From positions 4,161,501 through 4,225,500 of the forward strand of contig NC_091970.1 of the NCBI RefSeq assembly GCF_036711975.1: 64,000 nt of DNA, written 5' to 3'. Under the pieces are notes generated by a model. That model was not told the origin of the DNA, made no database searches, and saw nothing but the letters and a program-made list of their open reading frames with translations. The position numbers and the translations under genes were made by a program. Shown in pieces: positions 50,501 to 61,700 of this stretch (the stretch's first letter is position 1; each line of letters begins with the position of its first letter). This DNA is from Onthophagus taurus. Taxonomy: Eukaryota; Arthropoda; Insecta; Coleoptera; Scarabaeidae.

Positions 50501-53500
50501 TACAAAAAAGAATAACTAAAGAAAAACGCAACACCATTTAAATTTTAAATGAGATAAAAGAATTAAAAGTGAATTTGTTGTTCCATTTTTCGATGATAAG
50601 ATATAAAAAAAACAAAAAAAATTAATAAAAAAAATATAAAACGTATTTTTAATTGTAACACAACTTGTGCTGTGACTCTTAGTGGCTTTTTAATTTTTAA
50701 AAATAAATAAAAAAATCCAAAAAAAAATCACACAAAAAAAATGATACGAATGTTTTTTAAAATTTGCTCTCGTGTTTTTATTATTATTATTATTATTTTT
50801 TTTTTATTTGAAAAGGGTTAAATTTAAAGGAAAATGTTTCTTCTCTTATTCGTGTGTGTATAAAATAATTAATGATAAATGGGAAAAAATAAGAAGCTTG
50901 TCGTCTTTTTAGCTTTAACAATGAGGTGCAACAAAAAAATAAATAATAAAAAAAATTAACCTAATCGTGTATGATGCGCCTTAAAAACGGCGCCATCTGT
51001 CGTACAACAAAACAAACAAGTTCCACATGATGAAAAACTTTCTAATCAGTAGTTGTATAATGCCAATATAATATTTAATATAATATATTAATTAAATATA
51101 ATAAATATATATTAAATGTATATTTAGAAACTTAGCAATTTTACTTATGATATTATTATTATTATTAATTTTTTTTCTTTTTACTTTTTAATTTTTTCTT
51201 TTTCTCTGGTAGTAGGGTATATTATAAAAAAAAAATTAAATAAATCATGTAAGCTTAAAAACGAGGAATATTTAAGGATTAAAAAGAAAATGCGCAGTCT
51301 GACAACCCAATTTCTGAATCTTTTTGAGAGGAATTAATTCTTATTGAAATTTTTAAATCCAACAAAAACGGGTTCAGATTCGAATTGCCAAAAAGAAATT
51401 AATAAATAAATGAGAACGAAAAATTAATAACAACTTTGCCATAAAAGTAATCTATGTACTAAGAATTAAAACGATATATGCCACTGGTACAATTACAAGT
51501 AAAATTACAATTTGACGTTTTAATACAAAGTATAATCACTATAATCGCATTAATGTACCAAAAAAAAATTAAATTTATCGTTGTGATTTATATTAAGAGG
51601 AATTAAACTATACAGGTGATTATTAAGTTTGAAATCAATTTTGTTTTGCTCGAATAAAAAAATTAATCGGTAAATCGAAATAGTACAAAAAAAATTAAAT
51701 CAAAAAATTTTTATTAATTAAAATAATCCCTGTATAGTTGATTTTTCGTTGTCTGATGTTTGTGTACCTTTATTTTTCGTGTCGAAATGAAATTAAAAAT
51801 TAAAAACAAATAGATTAGAGATAAAACGTAAAAAATCCAAAAAAAAAAAAAAAATACAATAACTTAATAATAAACGGTGTATAAGCTCAGCTTTATATTC
51901 TAATTAATGTATAATTAAGCGAAAATTAATGTTTAACCTGGATAATATAAATAGTAACAAAAAAGGGAAACGATATCATATTTAAAAAAAAAAAAAACAA
52001 CAGTAGGTTTTGTAGATTTTATTTTATTCATGTAACTTTTTTTACTAAACGAGAGAGAGTTAAAATTTCGAAATTAATTAACATTTTTATTATTTATTTT
52101 CTTTTTTAGAGTTGGAGATCTTTTTGAGGCGCAGAATTGAATCATCACGTTTTTGAGATATCTACCTTAAATAATTTATAAGAAAAAGTATTGAAATTAT
52201 AAAATATTATTGGTAACAGTTATTTTTGCAATTTTTAATCAACATTTTTTATTAATAATCAATCGGATTAACAATTTTTGTTTTAATTGGGCCATCTATT
52301 ATTAAAAGTTTGAGTTAGTTCGTTTCCCTAACAACTCCAATTAATAATAGCTGCTTGTGAAAGCGTTTCCATGGTAACCATCCATGACATTTGTTTCTTC
52401 TAACCTCAAAAATAAAAATTTTTAATCTCGAAAAAACTTATCTTGATCGGATTCATATTATGTGATAAGCATGTTCAAAATCGTTTTATCTTATCAACAT
52501 TGAAAGCTTTCCAAGATTTACTTTTTATCTATATTAACTAGTAGTTCCCTGATTATTAATTAAACACAAATTTGGATTTGAATCGGTAATCTTCCATAAA
52601 ATTTCTTTTCCAATCTCATCTCCAATTTACAAATTTTAACATTTGAGTTGTTAAAAATGATCGTTACTCATCAAAATTGGATTTAACTCGCAAAATTTTT
52701 TGATTTAACAATATTTAAGAAATTTTAACTAAATAAATAATTATAAATGCTGTGAATTTGATAGGTTTGCTAAAATAATTAATTTAATATCTTTTAATTA
52801 ATCTAAATGAATTAATTTTTAAATGTAATTTCAGCGAGGAGAAGAAAAATGCGGCTTCTAAGGTAAAAGATATCTCAATAACTTGACTTAATTCGATTTC
52901 TGCGTTTTATTTGATTGAATAGGAAAGAAATTAATTTAATGTAACGATTTTTGTTGAACACTACATACACAGTATAAAAAAGTAAAAAAAAAAACACAGT
53001 ATTTGTGATCCAAGTGCCACTTGTGTTTTCAAGTATTTTGAATAAAAAACGTAAAAAAAATTTACCAATGAATAATCGCCACTTATAAACGATAAAGTAA
53101 AAAATACTATGATATATATCTTATATATAAATATAAACGAGAAAAATGGGAAAGTATATTAAACGATAAAAATATATATATATATACATTTAAACTATAT
53201 TATTATGATGATGAATAATTATTAAAAATATATATGGTATTTAGCAATTTTTTCGGGGCATATCTCTGCCTTAGGTCTAGGTCACTTTTATTAATAATAA
53301 TAATAATTGTAATAATATTATACGAAAAAGAATGAAATAATAAAGGTGGTTTATTAATAAGAAAATGAGAATCGTAAGCAAATTGATGAAATAAGCCACT
53401 TTAATCGGTGTTCCATGAAAAACGTAGGTAAATAAGTGTATATTTAGAAATATTTAAAATGAAAAAAAAGTTTTTGAGCTTAAAATAATTAAAAAGAAAG

Positions 53501-55458
53501 TTTGTAGTGGCTCATCTTTTTAATTAAATTAATTTTTCATTCCAACGAAACATTTTCCGTTGACTTATTTACGAAATGCCAAAGATTTTTCATATCAACC
53601 TTAAAGAAAACGCCAATTTTCTCAAAAGATAATTAAATTAAACGACGCCTTTTTCGAGACAATTAATCAAGAATTAATTAAAAGTTTATTTTGATTTATT
53701 TTCTTGGACATATCTTGATTTCTAAATTTTTCTATCAAAAACGATTAAAACAAAACAAAAAAAATACGTATTATTCTTAATAATGATTAAATTAAAAAAA
53801 AAGTGTAGTTTAAAAAGAACATTCTCATACAACACACACCATATTTTGATAATATACCAAATAATGTGCCTATTATAATTATTAATTGACTAATTATTAC
53901 TCATAAATAAATGTCACTCTCTCTCTTCTCTCTCTTTATCCATATATCTTTAGTGGTTATTAAACTTGAAATACCAAAAAGAATTATTAAATGAAAATAA
54001 AATAAAACAATTGTGGCTTTTAAATAAAAAACTGGTCTCAAAAATGAATAAGAAAACCAAATCGCCCTTAATATAAAAAGATGAATAATGAGAAAATGTC
54101 TTCTAGACTTCTATTATTAATAAATTAATAAAATATCTTTAATTATTACTGTTATACGATCAGCTTTAATGATTAATCGTTACATTAAAAAGATGAAATA
54201 GGTGCTTTTTAATCAACAACCGAAGGAAACGAAATCGTTTTGCCACCTCTCGATTTATGACCCAAAAAAAGCTCTGTGTTTAATCTAAGTCTTTATTATC
54301 GTTAAGGTACATGGTCTTTTTTCTTAGATGATAAGTTTCTTTTTTAATTTACTTAATCGACTACAAAGAACACGAACAATAATTAAAGAAAAAAAGATCC
54401 TGATTGTGTTACTTAATGCAGCATTTTTCTTAGTCAATAAATCATAGTATTATTAAAGAATAATTACTATTACTATTAATTAATTATCATCGATTGATTA
54501 TTATTGATTAATTATTTTAATAAGCAATCGAATGTGTAGCCTAAACGTGCAATACTTCCTGAATAACTAGTATTATTTTCTTATTAATTAATTAAAAGAT
54601 ATTATTATTATTATATTTTTTTTAGGGTTTTCAAATCTAGTTCTTTTTTAAAATAGATTTCTTGCCATTTTAAACGTCATCTAACAATAATTTGTAATCA
54701 CCTAACACCACCGCAATTTTTGACACAATTATTGTTAGATTTAAAAATTCTTTCTTGATAACTTGTAAATGTATACCAAAGACATTTTGTGTCATACACC
54801 CCTTTTTTATTTCAAAAAAGATAACCTCTTCCATTTCAAAAACGGTTGTGATCTTGTTAAATGAAAAATTTTAAGGTTATGTTTTTCCCCCACATTTTTT
54901 TATTTTAATTAATTAAATTAAAAAACGAATCGTTCCATGCACACAAAATATTAATTAATTAATTATAAAATTGAATAATAAATAACCAACTTTTAATGTT
55001 TAAGCACAAAATAAAATAATTATTACGAAAAGTGCCTATACACAATATTTATTATTATTAAAAGAAAAACACATTAATCAATAAGAAATCGATTGTAAAT
55101 GTGCAATTCATTCGTTTTAATAATAGTGATTAATTAATTAATCGTAATATTTAAAAGAAATTAATCATAAACTGGGCCTGATTTCAAGAAAAAAAATTAA
55201 TAAATAAATAAATCGTAGTACAGGGTGTTCAAAATAAAATAAAATTTAATAAAATATATTTTAAAAACTTGGAATTAGAACGAGAATGTAAATGAATACG
55301 AAAAAATAATCACTTAATATGTAAAATGTACAAAGGTTTACGCAAAAAAAAAAACGATTGATGAGGTTTCATTTAGACAAAAAAATAATATAAAAAAAAC
55401 TAGTTGAAAACTTTGCTTGAATCGAAGTGAAGTAAGTGGATATTTTGAAGTTTGACTT

Positions 55459-55487
55459 CTTAACCCCGCTTAACGAGCGGGGTTGAG
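55459..55487. other. GC-rich perfect hairpin
   Basis: CTTAACCCCGCT and AGCGGGGTTGAG pair over 12 positions (one G-T) around a TAACG loop, in otherwise very AT-rich DNA. Could be an RNA structure, a processing signal or part of a decayed repeat. No T-run follows directly. Confidence 0.6.
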
Positions 55488-58335
55488 GTTATGAGCTAGC
55501 TTGGTACTGCCAACCTTGTAAAAAGATAATGTATGTTAAAAAATAAAGTTATTAGAGGTTAGGGTTAATTAAAATTAATACAAAAAAATTGTATTTATAT
55601 CAAAGAATGAAAAAAAAACGAACATTCTTTTTATTTCTTAATCATTATTTATTTCTTTTTATATTTAATTCTTTTTGGTTAATAAGCAGGAATCTAATCG
55701 ATCGTAGATTAACGGTCGAGTACAGGCCCTTTTCTCAGGTTTTTTAAAGTAATATAACTTATAAATACGATTAGCTTAAAATAATTAAATGTAAGATATC
55801 ATATGTAATAATTAATTGGGTTAAAACCGTCACAAAATTGAAAAAAATTAAAAACGATAAAAATTCACTTCATAAAATTAATATAGGCAACCAATTTTAC
55901 ACCGTAACCATGGAAACAATGTCAAATTATATGTTAACACAATCTCTCTTTGAGATATTAATCCATAATGAATTAATTATCTATTTAAATTCATTCCTGT
56001 GTCTTTTACGACAGGAATTCAGTTGTTATAAACTTTCCGCTGCATTCTTTTAATCCATAATCTAAAATTTTTTATTACTTAATCGTCAATCAAATTTATA
56101 TTCCGATACCTTTAATATCAGTCTTTCATCTTGAATCGACGAGATTAAATAAATTTTTATTGTTACGACTCTCAGAAATATAAATTTGATCATTTTAATA
56201 GTCATTTAAAATGATTTCTCATCATTATCAATATTCTCCGAATATTTTTTTGTATCCACGTTAATATCTGAATGAGTTGAGTTGAAATTCCAATACTAAA
56301 TCCTTACAAACTCTCCAAAAAGGATCTAAAATTAGATTTATGGTTCACAACACAAAAATAATTCATTTTTAATCATTTTAATCTTCCCCCAGATTATTAG
56401 ATCTTCTTGGTGAAAAATCTTTTTGTGTTTTTTCCTGTAATAATTAACATTATTAACTCAATAAAGAGTTGTTACAAATTCTGTTCCTAACCTCATTTGT
56501 TTTACCTTATTGTATACTCATTTAACACAATTCACCAAGCTAATTAAATTAACAATTGATTTCCCTTCTTATTTAATCGATAAATATATCTTTCAACTAA
56601 TTAATAACTTCATAAATAATTTGAATTGAGCGTTAAGAAAAAAGCGAGGTTGTGTTTACATGTTTCTTTAGGCAGAGTTGCCAACGTAAATTTTTTTCCC
56701 GTATATAATACAAATCTATTTTGATCGAAATTTCTCGTTAATATCAATTCCTTTTTTAAATTAATTAAGTTTGATTTAACATTTAAATTCCAAATAAAAT
56801 TCATTAAAATAATTTTTTGTAATAATGAAATAACTCAATTATTGGTACCCCTGTAGTGTTGAATTGCATTGTGGGTAAAAAAAATTCCATTGGCATAATA
56901 ACAGAATTATGATTAAATATTTAATATTGATAATTAAATTATACTTAAACATTTTAATTATTAATGTTTTTCGTTAGTACTCAATCAAATAAAACGCGCA
57001 TTAAAAAACTATAAATTAAATATTAAAGTTTAATTAATTAAATATAAAAATGTCTGAAAACAATTGATTTAAGTCAATTATTAGGTGACGCTAAGATGTG
57101 TTTTTTATTGAGGTGAGTTTTTATCGTTTTTCTAATTATTGGTGGTTTATTTGCGCAATATTCTTTGTTTATTTGAAAGAGATGGTTAAAAAGCGTTTAA
57201 TTAAAAAGAATAATTGTATTTCAAACATTTAAATTAACCAGAATTTTAGATATTAAAAAGGTTTGGTTAGAATTCGACGGATTTTTTTTTGATTCATGAA
57301 TTAGTAATAAAAATCGCTTTAAAAACACATTCCACAAAATAAAAACAATAATATTTATAACAACAACCAAAAATTAAATTAAAAACCGATTAATAATAAA
57401 GATGAAGCGAGATATGTGAATCAAATCCAATAAATGCCTTATTATCAGTAAAAACAACATAAAAATAAATTAAAACTGTTTTAGCGTTAATTTATTTATT
57501 GATTTAAAATAAGTTTGATCAAAAAAATAAGCTCCGGGAAAATAAGTAATAAAATAGGGGCTCTTTTTAATTTTAAAAGACTGTAGTAGGGATAACCAGG
57601 TGATTAGAACGTGAAAAATTCATTTTAAAACACTTTCTTTCTTAGTTTTGTGTTTTAAAGTGATCGTTCTAACATTATTATTAAATGTTAAGGTTTTAAA
57701 AGAGAAAATTTGTTCGTTTTTGATGATTATTTCGAACCAAAAATGGTGCTTTCCCGTAAAAATAAATTTTCAGTTCGTTTTTGTGCCAAAAAAGTAAAAA
57801 AATTAAAGGAAAAGTGAAGCTTTTGATTAAAAACTATTCAAATAAATAAAAAAAAAAAAAAAAACGACAAAAAAAGAAATTTGCTCACTGCGTTTAGGGA
57901 AGAAAAATCTTTTTCTTTTTTCATTTTAAGTGAAAAGGAGATTTCCCAAAAACGCTTACGCTTAAAACATAGCTGTGTAAATGGAAAATATAATGCAATA
58001 TCGTGTATAAAAAGTAAATCGTACAATTGTTATATTGTTTCATAGTATATATATATATTATATATTGTATAAAAAATTACTTAAATAAAACGATTTTAGG
58101 GTTAAAAAGAAAATACGAGGAAATTAGGTGTTAAGGGTGTGTCTTATCTTAAGATGTCCATAGGTTTTAAGGAACAAATTTAAGATAATTGATAGAAAAT
58201 AAAAAACGATTAAATCGAGAGGTAGCAAAATGATTTTTTTTAAAGGAAAAAGTACGTATTATTAAAACGAACCTACTGTTCTTTTTATTTTTTTCATTTT
58301 AATGAGAAATAAAATAAAAATTATCATCAAAAATA

Positions 58336-58423
58336 CAACCCGGACTCGCGTGAAGTTTGATCCATAAAAAGAACTAAATCTAGTTACTTTCCGTTTTGAG
58401 CCAACTTCACTCGGGTCGACCGA
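58336..58423 (+). ncRNA. Possible microRNA-like hairpin
   Basis: Positions 58343-58362 pair with 58398-58417 (about 17 of 20 including one wobble). The central AACTAAATCTAGTT forms a small terminal stem. The arms are much GC-richer (GGACTCGCGTGAAGTTTGA and GAGCCAACTTCACTCGGGTC) than the flanks, and the total length of about 85 bases suits a precursor. The sequences match no microRNA I can recall, and either strand could be transcribed. Confidence 0.3.
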
Positions 58424-59900
58424 CACATATCAATTAATTGTTGATTTTTAATTAAATACTACATTTATGTTTTTCGTGAAAAAAACTATAACTATTAAGG
58501 CCTAAACATGTTCCCTCCTTGAATAATCTAGTCCACTTCACTCTGTATATTCCGATTTGTATAAGCATTTTTCCAAAAAAAAAAATTAATAAAATAATTA
58601 TTTAAAAAAGAGAAAAATAATCGAAAAAGTTATTAAGTTCCTTTTTTAATTTGACGTTTAAAACGTCAAAATTTGATAGTTATCCGCGTTTATTCCTCAA
58701 TTTCTTTTTTGTTTGTTGAGTTGTTATAATTTATTGATGGCAATAATAACAATTTTAATTTAATTTAAAACGCGTTTCATTCTAGGGTTCAAATATGTGA
58801 TATGCTGACAATTTTTAAATCAATTAAAACGGTAAGATTTAGAGAAAAATTACAAGAAAAGAAATACCTCTAAAATTAGATGAAAAAATGAGTTTAAACT
58901 ACTTACTACAAAAAAAATTAATTAATTAATTAAAAATACTGAGAAAACATCACTGCTATTATACACTTAGATGAAAGAAAAACCAAAAAAAAAAAATAAA
59001 AATTAATGAGTAATAAGTAAATTTTAAAGTTAAATTTGAAACAAAGCGACGAAAAAGAAATTAATTAATTAAAAAAAAAATATGGCCGTCTCTAAGACAT
59101 TATCGATTATAATTAAATCGGGTTTAAAATGTTGATCTTTTTTTTAGATCTGAAATAATGAGAATCTCTTATAAATTCAAAAAAAAAGATCAATTAGGCG
59201 AAAAATCATCAAACATCAAGGGGTGTTAAACTCAGGGACCAGGGCCAAATTAAAAAAATAAAAAAATAAAACATAAACGGTGATATCATATAATAAACCT
59301 AATTGAACACAAAACCTGAAATATGACGCGAAAAAAATTGATTTAACGAAAATTATTTTAAAAAGAAAAAAAAGGGGTTGAAGGGAAATTTTTAAATTTT
59401 CTCTGTTGTCACAAAACAAATAAATAAAATTTAATAATACACATCTAATACACATAACACGATTTTGATCGGTGAAAAAAATACATTTCAATAACGATAA
59501 TTATTAGTGTTTAAGGAACTCAATTGTACGGTTACAAAAAATACAAAAAAAAATGAAATTAATAAGGAGACGAAACAAAGAATGAATAAGATAAAACGAG
59601 GTGAAAATGATTTATTTAATGAAAACAAAGATTAAATAAACGAGACGCGAATCAATATTATTAATAATAAAGACAAAAAAAAGGCACGAAATAAAAGCCA
59701 GGTTATAACACGGTGAAGTTTTTTTAAGAATTGACGTTCAAGAATAATAATTATTACTAAAAAAACGGAATGTGTTGTAGCGCGACTTTTTCGATACATA
59801 GGTTAAATTACTAAATATAATGAATTTAGGTTATAAGTGCTTTCGAGTGCAACTGTGTAAGTTGTTTCGACGCTCTGTACTCTGTAACCCAATTTTGACC

Positions 59901-60339
59901 AGTATGCATTCAGTAATAAAGGTTGTCTTACATGTACAAATTAATTATTATTATTTATTTACCCTTTCTTGTATTTTATAAAAACTATCTCGGGTTAAAA
60001 GAAAGTTATCCCCAGTTTAGTTCAACTTTTAGATAATAGATGTCGCTATTATTTTGGCGAGTGTAATCCAACCATGTTTTTTTAAAGGTTTCTATTTTTA
60101 CAGCATAATACAAGTGTTATTGAGAACTTTATTTAATAGTACGCGTACGAGAGATGGCGCTGCGACACGACATATTAAACGTGCAGATGCAAATTTGACT
60201 TGGTCGGTGAAATCAGATGGATTATGTACACTAATTAATAAAAGTATTCGTGAAAGTGTGTGAATTAATAGTGTATTAGAAAAATTTTAACGGAAAGTAA
60301 GGCAAGGAAGTTTTTTTATACAGAATTATTGTGTCCCAT
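59901..60339. other. Spacer
   Basis: No gene recognised. AGATGTCGC near 60039 and AGATGGCGC at 60152-60160. Confidence 0.4.
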
Positions 60340-61470
60340 TAGATATCTAATGATTTCTTAACCTTTTTAAGGATTCTGGACGATACACAACTACCAAAAG
60401 AAGTGGAGATGGATTATCTATCTACCCCAGTAGATGGGACTTAATAGAAATACAAGGAATCCAAGTTAACCATCTACTTGCAATAGATATGCGCTATAAG
60501 ATATTGAATATAGTACAGAGAAAACGCTCTACTAAAAGAGTTAACAACTAAATTATTAACACCAATTACTTCTAAATTACTGCAAAATCACTCACTGATA
60601 TTGACGATTATAGAAAACTTACCAATTTCTAGAGTGATAATAGTGATAATGAAGGAAGTGGAAGATGAACTAAATTAACTAAATCAGTCAATTAAAATAG
60701 ATGTAAGGCTCCAAATACAGATAAACAACCTATACTTATCTGTGGCGTTATTCTTGTTGAGAATGATAATGGCGAAATGTTTAATATCAAAGAAATACTA
60801 CCCGCAATAGTTCCTATAGAATATAGGAAAAAACTAAATACTATTGTACACTATCTCTTAAATGCAAACGTCTATTTTAACACCCTATATATTATAACAT
60901 TTGCCAACAGAGCGTTGGTATACTAATCTTAGTGTCATCATGCATAAAGCATTTTGACGACTGACCTGCCTTATGGTATGCGGCTTTTTCTCCACATAAC
61001 CACCGAAACCCCCAAGGCAACACATCGCCTCCACCTGCCAAATACTAGCAGAGAACACATTAAACCTAACCTATTTACAACGAATACAATAAAGCGAAAT
61101 ATCACCTACACTCACAATTTATACTTATTAAGCCAACTTAAACTAATTTAATACTACAAAAATAAATAAGCTAAGAAAACACAAGGAAAAGATACAATAC
61201 TGTCTTAAAACTACCTAACTTATGAATCACTCTCTAATACTAATATATAGACTGACTGTCAGAGAAATGGTAACTCATTTGCAATCGATTACGCTAAATA
61301 TGCCTAATATGCCTAGTTTAGGAATTATTTCAATTTTTTGTATGTTTTGATTACATACTCCTGCAAATATTGGAATGTAGAGATTAATAATAACTTCTTT
61401 GGCAACATATCGACTTCTCTGGATAGACTACACTCTAATACACATTTTAAGCCTGTAGATATCTAATGAC
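60340..61470 (+). repeat. Decayed coding-like segment between direct repeats
   Basis: AGATATCTAATGA occurs at about 60341 and again at about 61458, bracketing ~1.1 kb that differs from its surroundings in being less A/T-run-rich and more even in codon-like composition. Short peptide-like stretches are visible but no family is recognised and no intact frame exists. Probably an old, broken element or gene relic of unknown type. Confidence 0.35.
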
Positions 61471-61514
61471 GCACAGTTTAACCCAAAACTTTTTCGTTCT
61501 AGGAGTAGTGTTTA

Positions 61515-61595
61515 ATAATTGTAGCGCCTGGTCCGCAAGCGACTTCGGCTTAATCAGGTAACCTCACTTTCATTTACTTTAAGCCGAGATTTTTG
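61515..61595. repeat. Stray copy of the foldback minisatellite unit
   Basis: GTCCGCAAGCGACTTCGGCT then TAATCAGGTAACC matches the unit of the arrays at 2600-3530, and a second half-unit (TTTAAGCCGAGATTTTTGC) follows in the opposite orientation. Confidence 0.7.
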
Positions 61596-61700
61596 CTTTG
61601 GTTGACATTGATAAACGTTTTGGAGGATTTTGGATTTTTTTTATTAGACGGTGAGATCATCGCACATAAATTTTTTTATTATCATCAATTAAGATCATTT

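Larger units (their letters stand above)
47577..59900. other. 12-kb AT-rich region without recognised genes
   Basis: Begins as the gawky 3' UTR. No frame looks like protein and no splice-supported exon chain was found. It has dense ATT/AAT microsatellites, AT repeats (53170, 58045), many AATAAA signals, two AGATGGCG-type motifs (49720, 50990), and several inverted-repeat structures listed as findings. It may be a very long 3' UTR, a non-coding transcript or plain intergenic DNA; sequence alone does not decide. An isolated exon-like 27-base piece (about 52835-52861) is flanked by TTTCAG and GTAAAAG. Confidence 0.5.

Noticed and set aside
52835-52861. 27-base exon-like piece between TTTCAG and GTAAAAG
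   Set aside because: No partner exons or reading frame within reach; splice-like signals of this quality occur by chance in AT-rich DNA.
59216-59491. Open frame of 91 codons on the minus strand
   Set aside because: Phe/Leu-rich peptide typical of translated AT-rich spacer; no start context or homology.
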